From assembly GCA_023819375.1 (NCBI GenBank), contig JAMWDI010000004.1, positions 1-64,000 of the forward strand: DNA of 64,000 nt, written 5' to 3'. The notes beneath the pieces were generated by a model, which ran no database searches, was not told the origin of the DNA, and worked only from the letters and a program-made list of their open reading frames with translations. Both the position numbers and the translations under genes were made by a program. The DNA is from Candidatus Omnitrophota bacterium (GTDB lineage Bacteria; Ratteibacteria; UBA8468; B48-G9; JAFGKM01). Positions 18,415-26,179 of the stretch are shown here, piece by piece; position 1 is the first letter of the stretch, and each line of letters opens with the position of its first letter.

Positions 18415-19293
18415 TTATCTTGTAAAATAAAACTCTACAACATCTCCATCTGAAATTTCAGAATTGGGACCAAGAAATTTTAAAATTCCCATATTTTTTG
18501 CTTTGTGCCAATCACCAATTTCAATAAATTCCTCAAAACTTAAAGTTCCTGCTTTTATAAAACCTTTTTCAATATCTTTATGAATTTTCCCACCTGCTTT
18601 TTTAGCAATTGTGCCCTTTGGAATTATCCAGGCAGAGGCAATATTTCCTTTAACTGTATAAAAGGTTATCATCCTTAGTATTTCAATGATTTTCTTATAA
18701 ATTTCGTTCAAATCCCTTATAACTGGTAAATCTGTTTTTACTTCCTTTTCATTTCCATTTAAAAAAACTGCTATTTCTTTGATTGTTAAAAGTTCTGTCC
18801 CTGAAAAATATTCTTTATTAATATCTGTATCTTTTAAAAATTTCTCTTTTTTCAAAAACTCAAGACATTTTTCCCAGAAATCAATCTCTCCACTTGTTTT
18901 TTTTCTATTTTCTATAATTCTTTCAATCTTTTCTATATCGTGATAAATTAATTCCATACACAATGAATAAAGCTCTTCTTCTGGATTTGAATTATTTGTA
19001 AAATTTTTCACAATCATTAAAATTACATCTTTATCAATAAAGTTTTTGAAATATTTTTCAGGGAAACCTTCATTTTCAGGAAAACCTTTAAAGTCATATA
19101 TTTCAAATTCAGGATATACAACCTTTTCAGGATTTATTATTTTTTTCAATTTTTCAAGCCTTTCATCTTTATATATTCCAATTCCTACATTTGGTTTAAA
19201 TGGATCAAAAATTTCCCCTTCTTTTCCTGTTAGTTTTTTGAAAATATATGTTTTTCCACTCCCTGAATAACCAAAAAGAGCGATTTTTATCAT
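18415..19293 (-). CDS. Divergent YchF/Obg-like P-loop NTPase with TGS-like C-terminus
   Basis: 292 residues. The P-loop GYSGSGKT is at residues 8-15, and a DFKG at about residue 68 stands where DxxG is expected. A clear NKxD/NxxE base-specificity motif is not seen (the corresponding strand reads LMIVKNF). Residues about 220-292 match the YchF C-terminal TGS domain (AWIIPKGTIAKKAGGKIHKD, EKGFIKAGTLSFEEFIEIG, SDGDVVEFYFT). It is shorter than canonical YchF (about 360). It could be a ribosome-associated regulator, consistent with adjacency to glyQ. A TAAAAT lies 7 bases before the ATG with no Shine-Dalgarno, suggesting a leaderless start. Confidence 0.75.
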   Translation of the reverse strand: MIKIALFGYSGSGKTYIFKKLTGKEGEIFDPFKPNVGIGIYKDERLEKLKKIINPEKVVYPEFEIYDFKGFPENEGFPEKYFKNFIDKDVILMIVKNFTNNSNPEEELYSLCMELIYHDIEKIERIIENRKKTSGEIDFWEKCLEFLKKEKFLKDTDINKEYFSGTELLTIKEIAVFLNGNEKEVKTDLPVIRDLNEIYKKIIEILRMITFYTVKGNIASAWIIPKGTIAKKAGGKIHKDIEKGFIKAGTLSFEEFIEIGDWHKAKNMGILKFLGPNSEISDGDVVEFYFTR

Positions 19294-19429
19294 TTTAATT
19301 ATTTTACCATTTTGTATTAATCAAAAAAAATTTTCTATACATTTTGTGATTTGAAATGAAAAATTTTTTGCATCTAATAAAGATTATTAGAGATCGCATA
19401 GTTAATTGTAAAAATTCACATTTTTATTT
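19294..19429. other. Intergenic region with a 19-base inverted repeat
   Basis: This AT-rich stretch holds the presumed minus-strand -10 box of the YchF-like gene and a perfect inverted repeat, TCTAATAA (19373-19380) and TTATTAGA (19384-19391), separated by AGA. The repeat could be an operator. No other feature is visible. Confidence 0.3.
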
Positions 19430-19921
19430 TAAATCATTTTTATCATTCTTAACCCTTTAATAACTGGACCATATTTTAACCCAAAAGAGAAATAAACTGC
19501 AGAACCTGTTACATATGATAGTTTTCTTCTTTATTCTGCACAAATTTGTAGAACACCCTTAAGTTTACATTTAAAACCAAGAGTTAATCTTTTTGAAAAT
19601 GTAAAGGAGTTTTTAAAAAAGGGCATTCTTACATGTTATTATTGGTATTACTTTCATGGAGACCATATATTGAAAAGATGTTACCCAATTAAAGTAAAAG
19701 AAATTTATCCAGGAATAATAATTGGAGAAGATAGAATTATTACCTGCCGTAGTGGTAAATTTACTCTGGGAAATGATAAATCCCTTATTGTTTATATTTA
19801 TGAAGGGCCAGATGGTTTATTAAAAAAAGAATATAAAATAGAAGGAGATAAAAAAACAGGTATAACAATTGCAGATATTGAATTAAATGATAATCAAATT
19901 GCTGTAATTGTAGAAAATTAG
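19430..19921 (+). pseudogene. Truncated gene remnant with internal stop (C-terminal part of a larger protein)
   Basis: One frame is open from 19433 to the TAA at 19919-19921 except for an in-frame TAA at 19493-19495. Before it the frame reads NPLITGPYFNPKEK, after it TAEPVTYDSFLLYSAQICRT and onward. The part after 19670 (LKRCYPIKVKEIYPGIIIG, EDRIITCRSGKFTLG, ADIELNDNQIAVIVEN) has a beta-sandwich look. A TTG at 19670 could start an 83-residue protein, but no ribosome-binding site is seen. I infer a decayed 3' end of a large carbohydrate-related gene; the family is not identified. Confidence 0.5.
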
Positions 19922-19998
19922 GGATTTACTTTTTATAAAGAGTATTTTTGAGTTTGCCAAAATAATTCTTAAAAATAAAATTTTTTGAATTTGAAAAG

Positions 19999-20027
19999 TT
20001 GACATTTTAAGAATTTCAAGGTAAAAT
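19999..20027 (+). promoter_or_regulatory. Promoter of the cobalamin uptake operon
   Basis: TTGACA (19999-20004), a 17-base spacer and TAAAAT (20022-20027). Transcription from about 20034 would begin exactly at the first base pair of the riboswitch P1 stem. Confidence 0.75.
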
Positions 20028-20034
20028 TATATTA

Positions 20035-20229
20035 AATTTGGGGTGCCTTTATGGCTTAATAGGGAAGTGCTGTAGTCCACTGTGAAAGTGGATGATCAGC
20101 CACTCCCCCGGAGCTGTGAGGGCAGACGAAAGGCTAACCCTTAAAAAGGGGAAAGGACCACTGTCCAGTTAATGGATGGGAAGGTCGCCGAGTAGGATGA
20201 AGCCCGAGTCAGAAGACCTGCCCCAAATT
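20035..20229 (+). ncRNA. Cobalamin riboswitch aptamer
   Basis: The region holds the conserved cobalamin aptamer blocks. AGGGAAGTGC is near the 5' side, CACTGTCC and GGATGGGAAGGTCGCC are in the core, and AGTAGGATGAAGCCCGAGTC follows. The B12-box AGTCAGAAGACCTGCC is at 20207-20222. The closing P1 stem is AATTTGGGG (20035-20043) with CCCCAAATT (20221-20229), nine perfect pairs. It precedes btuB and the whole uptake operon, as expected for an OFF switch that senses adenosylcobalamin. Confidence 0.95.
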
Positions 20230-20312
20230 GTGGTGATTTTCTTTCTGCGAGGGCAGAAAGAAAATGGCGAAAAACGGGTAAGCCCGCCACAAAAGTGGCG
20301 GGTTTTTTATTT
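20230..20312 (+). terminator. Riboswitch expression platform with intrinsic terminator
   Basis: CCCGCCAC (20283-20290) and GTGGCGGG (20295-20302) form a perfect 8-base-pair hairpin with loop AAAA followed by TTTTTTATTTTT. A separate 12-base-pair hairpin (20237-20248 with 20253-20264, loop GAGG) lies between aptamer and terminator. TTGTGGTG (20228-20235) can pair with CGCCACAA (20285-20292), which would break the terminator stem; this is a candidate antiterminator and shares two bases with P1. The switch mechanism is inferred from complementarity. Confidence 0.85.
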
Positions 20313-20394
20313 TTAAAAGGAATAAGGTATGGTTAAAATCTGGATAGGAAATGTTTTAAGAAAATTGAAAAATTTTTATAAAAAAGGAGGGGAA

Positions 20395-22374
20395 ATGAAA
20401 AATCAAATAATATTATTGTTGATTTTTCTTCTTTCTTTTTCTGGATTTACACAGGAAAATACTGTTGAACTTGGAGAAATTGTAATTACAGCAAAGAGGA
20501 TGGAAGAAGAAGTAGAAAAGACTCCTGCAAATGTAATAATTATAGATGAAGAGGAAATAAAAAGTTCTGGTCTTTCAACATTACCTGAAATTCTTGAAAA
20601 GAAAAGTGGAATCCATTGGAGAAGTTTTTCAGGTAATCCTTCACAGGCACAAATTGATCTTCGTGGTTATGGAGAGCAAAGTCAGGGTAAAGTTTTAATC
20701 CTTCTTGATGGTAGAAGACTTAATCCACCAGATATGGCACAGATTGAGTGGCTTCAAATACCTCTGGAGAATATAGAAAGAATAGAAATTATAAGGGGAT
20801 CAAATACTGTTTTATATGGAGATAATGCTGTAGGTGGTGTAATAAATATAATTACAAAAAAAGGGCAGGGTAAGCCAACTTTAACAATTTCTCCAGTTTT
20901 TGGTTCATTCAATTTTAATAATCAAAGAATTTCTTTTTCAGGAGGAGATAATAAATTTTCCTATTTAGTGACAGGTGAACATCTTAGCACATCCGGATGG
21001 AGAGAAAGAACAGGGTTCAATACAAAAGGAGGAAGTATTAATCTTGCTTTTGGTCTTAAAGAAAACTTAACAGTTAATCTCAATCTTTCAGGACTTTCTG
21101 AATATTATGAAATGCCAGGTGGATTAACAAAGGAGCAGATGGAAGCAAATCCACGGCAGGCATTAAATTTGAATGATGATGCAGAATATGATTTTTTAAA
21201 TGCAGGTTTAGGGATAGAAGCAGATATAAATTCAAATAATAAATTTCAGATAAATTTTGCTTACGGAAGAAGAGATGGTGGTTATAACATGGAAAGTTGG
21301 TTTTCCTTTGTTTCCAGCATTTTAGAAACATTTGCAATAACTCCTCGCTTTATTTCAACTAATCCTTTACTGGGAAAAGAAAATAAGTTTATTTTAGGAA
21401 TTGATTTTTATAATCAACCCTTGAAAATTAAACAATATTTAGAAAGGGAAAGAATAAATTTATTTAATGAGGCAAATGTTAGAAAAAAATCAACTGGCTT
21501 TTATTTCCAGAATGATTTTTATATAACAGAAAATTTAATTTTGGCTCTTGGAGGAAGATATGAAAATGCCTGTATAAGTGCACAGGATACAAATAATCCT
21601 CTGGAGAGTAAAGATTTTGAAGGCATTGCTTATAAATCTTCTTTCACATATTTTGTTCCTGAAAAGACAAAAATTTTCTTTAAATATGATAGGATATATA
21701 GATATCCTTTTACAGACGAAATTGCTTATTATTATGGTTTTGCTCCTGTTGTGTTTTTCAATAAAGACCTTAAACCAGAAAAAGGAAATAGTTTTGAATT
21801 GGGGACAGAAATTTATTCACTTAAAAATTTAAAACTTGGACTTTCTATTTTCTATAATATTATTGAAGATGAAATATTTTATAATCCTTTAACTTGGATG
21901 AATGAAAACATTGGAAGAACAAAAAGATTTGGAATTGAATTTAAAGGTGATTGGAAATTAACAGATTTTATAGATTTCCACTGGATATACACTTATATTG
22001 ATGCTAAACTTGATTATGAACCATATGAAAATAAAAGAATTCCTCTTGTTCCAGTCCATAAAGGTGTTGTTGGTTTGACATTTAATCTGCCAAAAGATTT
22101 CTCATTGAGTACAAATATAGTTTTGACAGATGATTTTTATCTTGGAGGAGATTATGATAACAATCAGGAACCCATTCCAGGTTGGACAACTTTTGATATT
22201 TTTTTAAATTATAAACCCAAGAAATTTGAAAAAAATGGCCTTAATATTTACTTTGGAATAGAAAATCTATTTAACAAAATTTACTCAAATTATGGATTTG
22301 AGGGATGGAGTGGAAATATTTATTATCCAGCAAGTGGAAGAAATATTAAAGGAGGGATTTCCTTTAAGTTTTAA
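20395..22374 (+). CDS. btuB: TonB-dependent cobalamin receptor
   Basis: 659 residues from the ATG at 20395, chosen because AGGAGGGG precedes it and a clean signal peptide follows (MKNQIILLLIFLLSFSGFTQ); a frame open from 20329 would add 22 unlikely residues. A TonB-box-like GEIVITA follows the mature N-terminus. The plug domain has IDLRGYGEQ, VLILLDGRRLN, IERIEIIRGSNTVLYGDNAVGGVINIITKKG-type sequence (about residues 35-140). A beta-barrel with many short hydrophobic strands ends in the outer-membrane signature GGISFKF. It imports vitamin B12 across the outer membrane. The upstream cobalamin riboswitch and the downstream B12 genes define the substrate. Confidence 0.92.
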   Translation: MKNQIILLLIFLLSFSGFTQENTVELGEIVITAKRMEEEVEKTPANVIIIDEEEIKSSGLSTLPEILEKKSGIHWRSFSGNPSQAQIDLRGYGEQSQGKVLILLDGRRLNPPDMAQIEWLQIPLENIERIEIIRGSNTVLYGDNAVGGVINIITKKGQGKPTLTISPVFGSFNFNNQRISFSGGDNKFSYLVTGEHLSTSGWRERTGFNTKGGSINLAFGLKENLTVNLNLSGLSEYYEMPGGLTKEQMEANPRQALNLNDDAEYDFLNAGLGIEADINSNNKFQINFAYGRRDGGYNMESWFSFVSSILETFAITPRFISTNPLLGKENKFILGIDFYNQPLKIKQYLERERINLFNEANVRKKSTGFYFQNDFYITENLILALGGRYENACISAQDTNNPLESKDFEGIAYKSSFTYFVPEKTKIFFKYDRIYRYPFTDEIAYYYGFAPVVFFNKDLKPEKGNSFELGTEIYSLKNLKLGLSIFYNIIEDEIFYNPLTWMNENIGRTKRFGIEFKGDWKLTDFIDFHWIYTYIDAKLDYEPYENKRIPLVPVHKGVVGLTFNLPKDFSLSTNIVLTDDFYLGGDYDNNQEPIPGWTTFDIFLNYKPKKFEKNGLNIYFGIENLFNKIYSNYGFEGWSGNIYYPASGRNIKGGISFKF

Positions 22375-22376
22375 AA

Positions 22377-23114
22377 GTGAATTATAAAAAATTAAGTTTT
22401 TTATTTTCGGTCCTTTTGCATTTAATTGCAGGAGGATTTATTTTTATAAAGAAAATTGACACAATTGACAAGAATATTTTTTTTATCAGGCTTGTGGAAT
22501 TTGAGGAAAAAGACGATAGAATTAATAGTAAAGGAAAAATAAAGAATGTTTTTAATAAGAATTTACCAGAAAATCTATATTCCAATCATATCTGGCAGGA
22601 AAAAATAACAGGAGAAGAAAAAGAAGAAATTTTAGATTTACAGGAAAGAGAAAAAGAAGAAATAGGGAAAAACTTTGAAAATATAATAAAGATTGAAAAT
22701 GAAGATAAAGGCGGAGAAAAAAATTTAATTGGGAATAACAAAGAAAATTTAACAGATTTTCAAGATTTAACTGTTTTAAACGATAAAGAAGGGAATGTTA
22801 AAAAAATAGAACTGGATAAGTTTTCTGATTTTCCATATTTTAAATTAATAAGGAAAAAAATAAGTGAAAAAATCTTTTATCCTGAAAATGCAAGAAGAAA
22901 AAACATTGAAGGAAGAACAAAAATTCAATTTACTTTGAGAAAAAATGGTGAATTGGATGGAATAAAAATTTTAAAAAGTTCAGGAAAAGAAATACTTGAT
23001 GAAGTTGCTGTGGAAATTATTAAAAGAGCAAATCCCTTCCCTAAATTTCCGGAAGAATTACCTTTTGAAAAAATAATTTTTATAACAGAATTCAACTTCA
23101 GTTTAAAAAGATAA
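22377..23114 (+). CDS. TonB family energy transducer, B12 operon copy
   Basis: 245 residues, GTG start 2 bases after btuB. An N-terminal membrane anchor (LSFLFSVLLHLIAGGFIFIKK) is followed by a charged, glutamate/lysine-rich linker. The C-terminal TonB domain is clear (YPENARRKNIEGRTKIQFTL, LDGIKILKSSGKEILDEVAV, ANPFPKFPEEL). It would couple inner-membrane proton motive force to the neighbouring BtuB receptor. The linker is unusually rich in Glu/Lys instead of Pro/Lys repeats. ExbB and ExbD are not in the window, so it must share those partners. Confidence 0.85.
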   Translation: MNYKKLSFLFSVLLHLIAGGFIFIKKIDTIDKNIFFIRLVEFEEKDDRINSKGKIKNVFNKNLPENLYSNHIWQEKITGEEKEEILDLQEREKEEIGKNFENIIKIENEDKGGEKNLIGNNKENLTDFQDLTVLNDKEGNVKKIELDKFSDFPYFKLIRKKISEKIFYPENARRKNIEGRTKIQFTLRKNGELDGIKILKSSGKEILDEVAVEIIKRANPFPKFPEELPFEKIIFITEFNFSLKR

Positions 23115-23117
23115 AAA

Positions 23118-23960
23118 ATGAAAAATAAATGGATTTTTATTCTAATTTTTTCTCTTTTATTTTGTGAAGGGAAAAAAGAAAGATTTGTTTCACTTGGACC
23201 AGCAATTACAGAAAGTATTTTTATACTTGGAAAGGGTGATAGAATTGTAGGTAACACTATATATTGTACAAGGCCGGAAGAAGCAAAATATATAGAAAAA
23301 GTAGGAAATGTAATTGATGTAAATGTAGAAAAAATCTATTCTTTAAAGCCAGATATTGTTTTTGCAACAAATCTGACAAATCAAAAAGATATAAGAAAAA
23401 TGAAACAACTTGGTTTAAAAATTGAAATATTTGGTTATCCAGTAAATTTTCAACAACTGTGTAATGACTTTTTAAGAATTGGAAAGATTATAGGAGAAGA
23501 AAAAAAGGCCAGAGAAATAATTGAAAAGGTAAAAAAGGAAATAAAAAAAATAAGGGTAAAAAAAGAGAAGCCAAAGATTCTTATTCAGGTTGGAACAAGA
23601 CCTCTATGGGTTGCTGGAAAAGATGCTTTTGTAAATGATATAATTGAATTTGCAGGTGGAAAAAATGTAATAAATGGGAAAGGGGGGATATATAGCATTG
23701 AAGAGATTGTGAAATTAAATCCAGATGTGATAGTAATAACTTCAATGGGAATAGATGCTGAGGAAGAGAAAAAATTTTGGGAAAAATACAAAATGATAAA
23801 TGCTGTTAAAAATAGGAAAATATTTGTAATTGAAAGCGATAAAATATGTAGCCCAACACCTTTATCCTTTGTTGATGCAGTAAAAGAACTAAATAAACTT
23901 ATTTACGAGGTCAACCCTTGCAAAAATGAAAAAGGGATTAATAGAAGTTTATACAGGTGA
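23118..23960 (+). CDS. btuF: Cobalamin ABC transporter substrate-binding protein
   Basis: 280 residues of the helical-backbone class III binding protein type. An N-terminal signal (KWIFILIFSLLFCEG) has a cysteine where a lipobox would end, although Phe at -1 is atypical. Conserved segments include RFVSLGPAITESIFILG, DVNVEKIYSLKPDIVFATN and ADAFVNDIIEFAGG-like DAFVNDIIEFAGGKNVI. In the periplasm it would hand B12 to BtuCD. Its 3' end overlaps the cobO start by 35 bases. Confidence 0.9.
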   Translation: MKNKWIFILIFSLLFCEGKKERFVSLGPAITESIFILGKGDRIVGNTIYCTRPEEAKYIEKVGNVIDVNVEKIYSLKPDIVFATNLTNQKDIRKMKQLGLKIEIFGYPVNFQQLCNDFLRIGKIIGEEKKAREIIEKVKKEIKKIRVKKEKPKILIQVGTRPLWVAGKDAFVNDIIEFAGGKNVINGKGGIYSIEEIVKLNPDVIVITSMGIDAEEEKKFWEKYKMINAVKNRKIFVIESDKICSPTPLSFVDAVKELNKLIYEVNPCKNEKGINRSLYR

Positions 23961-24450
23961 TGGGAAGGGAAAAACAACAAGTGCGATAGGACTTGCTTTA
24001 AGGGCAAGAAGTCATAATTTAAAAGTATGTTTTATATATTTTCATAAGGATACAGAAAGATGGAATTACAGAGAAACAGAAATATTGAAAAAAATAAATA
24101 TTGATGTATTTTCTTTTGCTCCCTTTCATCCTTTCTGCGATAGAGTTGACATTAAGTTTTTAAGAGAAGAATGTTTAAAAGGACTTGAATTTGTGAGGAA
24201 AATTTTTAAGGAAAAAAAATATGATGTTATTATCTTAGATGAAATTCTCATTTCTTTAAGAGATGGATTTTTAAAAGAAGAAGAAGTACTTAGGATTATG
24301 AATGAAAAACCTGAAAATGTAGAACTCATTTTGACAGGAAGAGGAGCAACGAAAAAAATTATTGAAAAAGCAGATCTTGTCAGCGAGATAAGAAATATTA
24401 AACATCCTTATGGTAAAGGTATAAAAGCAAGGGAAGGTGTTGATTACTAA
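23926..24450 (+). CDS. cobO: Cob(I)yrinic acid a,c-diamide adenosyltransferase
   Basis: 174 residues, usual for CobO/BtuR. The P-loop-like ATP-binding motif GDGKGKTTSAIGLALRA is at residues 11-27. DVIILDEI (Walker B-like), LILTGRGA and the C-terminal KHPYGKGIKAREGVDY match the family. It adenosylates corrinoids to make adenosylcobalamin. Placement inside the uptake operon suggests that imported B12 is converted at once to the coenzyme, which is also the ligand of the operon's riboswitch. It overlaps btuF upstream and shares one base with the btuC start (TAATG). Confidence 0.93.
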   Translation: MKKGLIEVYTGDGKGKTTSAIGLALRARSHNLKVCFIYFHKDTERWNYRETEILKKINIDVFSFAPFHPFCDRVDIKFLREECLKGLEFVRKIFKEKKYDVIILDEILISLRDGFLKEEEVLRIMNEKPENVELILTGRGATKKIIEKADLVSEIRNIKHPYGKGIKAREGVDY

Positions 24451-25400
24451 TGAAGAAAATATTTTTTTTGATTTTATTTTTTTTATTTTCAGTTTATTCT
24501 GGTATATTTTTTGGGGCAAAAATTTACACTCCTTTTGAAATTTTGAATATTTCAGAGACAGAAAAAATAATACTCTTAAAAATAAGAATACCAAGGGTTC
24601 TATGCGCTTTTACAGTTGGTGCAGGACTTTCAATATCAGGAGTTGTTTTGCAATCAGTTTTGAAAAATCCTCTTTCAGAAAGTTACACTCTGGGAATTTC
24701 TGGTGGTGCTTCTTTTGGAGTAGCAATAGGGACAATAATTGGTAGGTCATACTCTATTCCATTTTTTTCATTTACAGGTGCTATTTTTTCTCTCTTTTTG
24801 ATACTGTTAATCACATTAATTAAAAAACTGTCTTCATCATCAGTCATTTTGGCTGGGATTTCCTTAAATTTTATTTTTTCTTCTCTTGTACTTTTTTTGA
24901 TTTCTTCATTTAGATTTGAGAAATTTTATTCAACTGTTCTTTTCCTTCTGGGCGACCTTTCCTCTTTTTCTGAAAAAATGCTTTTTTATTCTGGAATTTT
25001 AATATTTTTAATTTTTGTTTTCTTTTTTCTATCTTCAAAGATCTATGATATTATAAGTTTTGATGAAGATAAGGCAAAAACTCTTGGTATAAATGTAAAT
25101 TTTGAAAAGAACTTAACCTATTTTTTATCCTGTTTAATTTCTTCATTATGCGTCTGTTTATCAGGAATCATTGGTTTTGTTGGTTTAATTGTTCCTCATA
25201 TAATAAGAGGTCTTTTTGGTTCTTCCCATAGAAAAGTTATTCCATTTTCCTTTCTCTTTGGAGGATCATTTCTTATTTTTTGCGATACAATATCAAGATT
25301 AATTTTAAGACCTATAGAATTACCTATTGGCGTTATAACAGGATTTTTTGGAGGCATCTTTTTTCTTTCATTACTTTTAAAAGTTGAAAAAATATGGTGA
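24450..25400 (+). CDS. btuC: Cobalamin ABC transporter permease (FecCD family)
   Basis: 316 residues with about nine to ten membrane segments. FecCD-family landmarks are visible: LRIPRVLCAFTVGAGLSISG-like sequence, SVLKNPLSESYTLGISGGASFG, DEDKAKTLGINV, GFVGLIVPHIIR and LPIGVITGFFGGIFF. It forms the inner-membrane channel of the B12 importer. Its end overlaps the btuD start by 7 bases, and its ATG overlaps the cobO stop, so translation is coupled. Confidence 0.92.
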   Translation: MKKIFFLILFFLFSVYSGIFFGAKIYTPFEILNISETEKIILLKIRIPRVLCAFTVGAGLSISGVVLQSVLKNPLSESYTLGISGGASFGVAIGTIIGRSYSIPFFSFTGAIFSLFLILLITLIKKLSSSSVILAGISLNFIFSSLVLFLISSFRFEKFYSTVLFLLGDLSSFSEKMLFYSGILIFLIFVFFFLSSKIYDIISFDEDKAKTLGINVNFEKNLTYFLSCLISSLCVCLSGIIGFVGLIVPHIIRGLFGSSHRKVIPFSFLFGGSFLIFCDTISRLILRPIELPIGVITGFFGGIFFLSLLLKVEKIW

Positions 25401-26179
25401 TATACAAGATAGAAAATTTAAGTTTTAAATATGATAAATTTGAAGTTCTTAAAAATCTAAATTTGGAAATTTCAGAAGGAGAGTTTACTGGAATTGTTGG
25501 TCCAAATGGAAGTGGAAAAACAACGTTTATAAAAATTCTTGCAAAAATATTAATTCCAGAAAAGGGTAGAATTTTTTATAAAAATATTGAATTAAAAAAA
25601 ATAAAGGCAATTGATTATGCAAAAGAAGTAGCCTATCTACCATCAGAAATAAAATTGATTTTTGAAATAAAGGTTAAGGATTTTCTTGCATTTGGAAGAT
25701 ATCCTTTTTCAGGAAGATTTGGCAAAATAGAGAAAAAGGTAATTGAAGAAGTATGTGAAAAGTTAAATCTTAAAAATCTAATTGAGAAAAATTTAAATCA
25801 GTTATCGGATGGTGAAAGACAGAGAGTTTATATAGGACAATTACTTACTCAAAGACCAAAGGTTATTTTACTTGATGAGCCAACAAGTCATCTTGATATA
25901 GGTTATCAATTTTCAATTATGGACATTTTGATGGACTTAAACAGAAATGGAATTACAGTTATAAGTGTCCTTCACGATTTAAATCTTGCTTCTTATTACT
26001 GTTCAAAAATAATTTTGTTAAAAGAGGGAGAAATCTATAAAACTGGAAATGTGGAAGAAGTTTTAACATATCAAAATATAGAATATGTTTACAATACAAA
26101 AGTTCTTGTTTACAAAAATCCAATTACAGAAAAGATAAATATTTTTGGAATTCCAAAATATATGTTAGAGAAAGATTAA
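25394..26179 (+). CDS. btuD: Cobalamin ABC transporter ATP-binding protein
   Basis: 261 residues. Walker A GPNGSGKTT is at about residue 37, the signature reads LSDGERQR (canonical LSGGQ altered to LSDGE), Walker B is VILLDEPTSHLD and the switch His is in VISVLHDLNLA. It powers BtuCDF. It closes the B12 operon and overlaps the convergent cysS gene by 4 bases; no terminator is seen between them. Confidence 0.93.
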   Translation: MVIYKIENLSFKYDKFEVLKNLNLEISEGEFTGIVGPNGSGKTTFIKILAKILIPEKGRIFYKNIELKKIKAIDYAKEVAYLPSEIKLIFEIKVKDFLAFGRYPFSGRFGKIEKKVIEEVCEKLNLKNLIEKNLNQLSDGERQRVYIGQLLTQRPKVILLDEPTSHLDIGYQFSIMDILMDLNRNGITVISVLHDLNLASYYCSKIILLKEGEIYKTGNVEEVLTYQNIEYVYNTKVLVYKNPITEKINIFGIPKYMLEKD

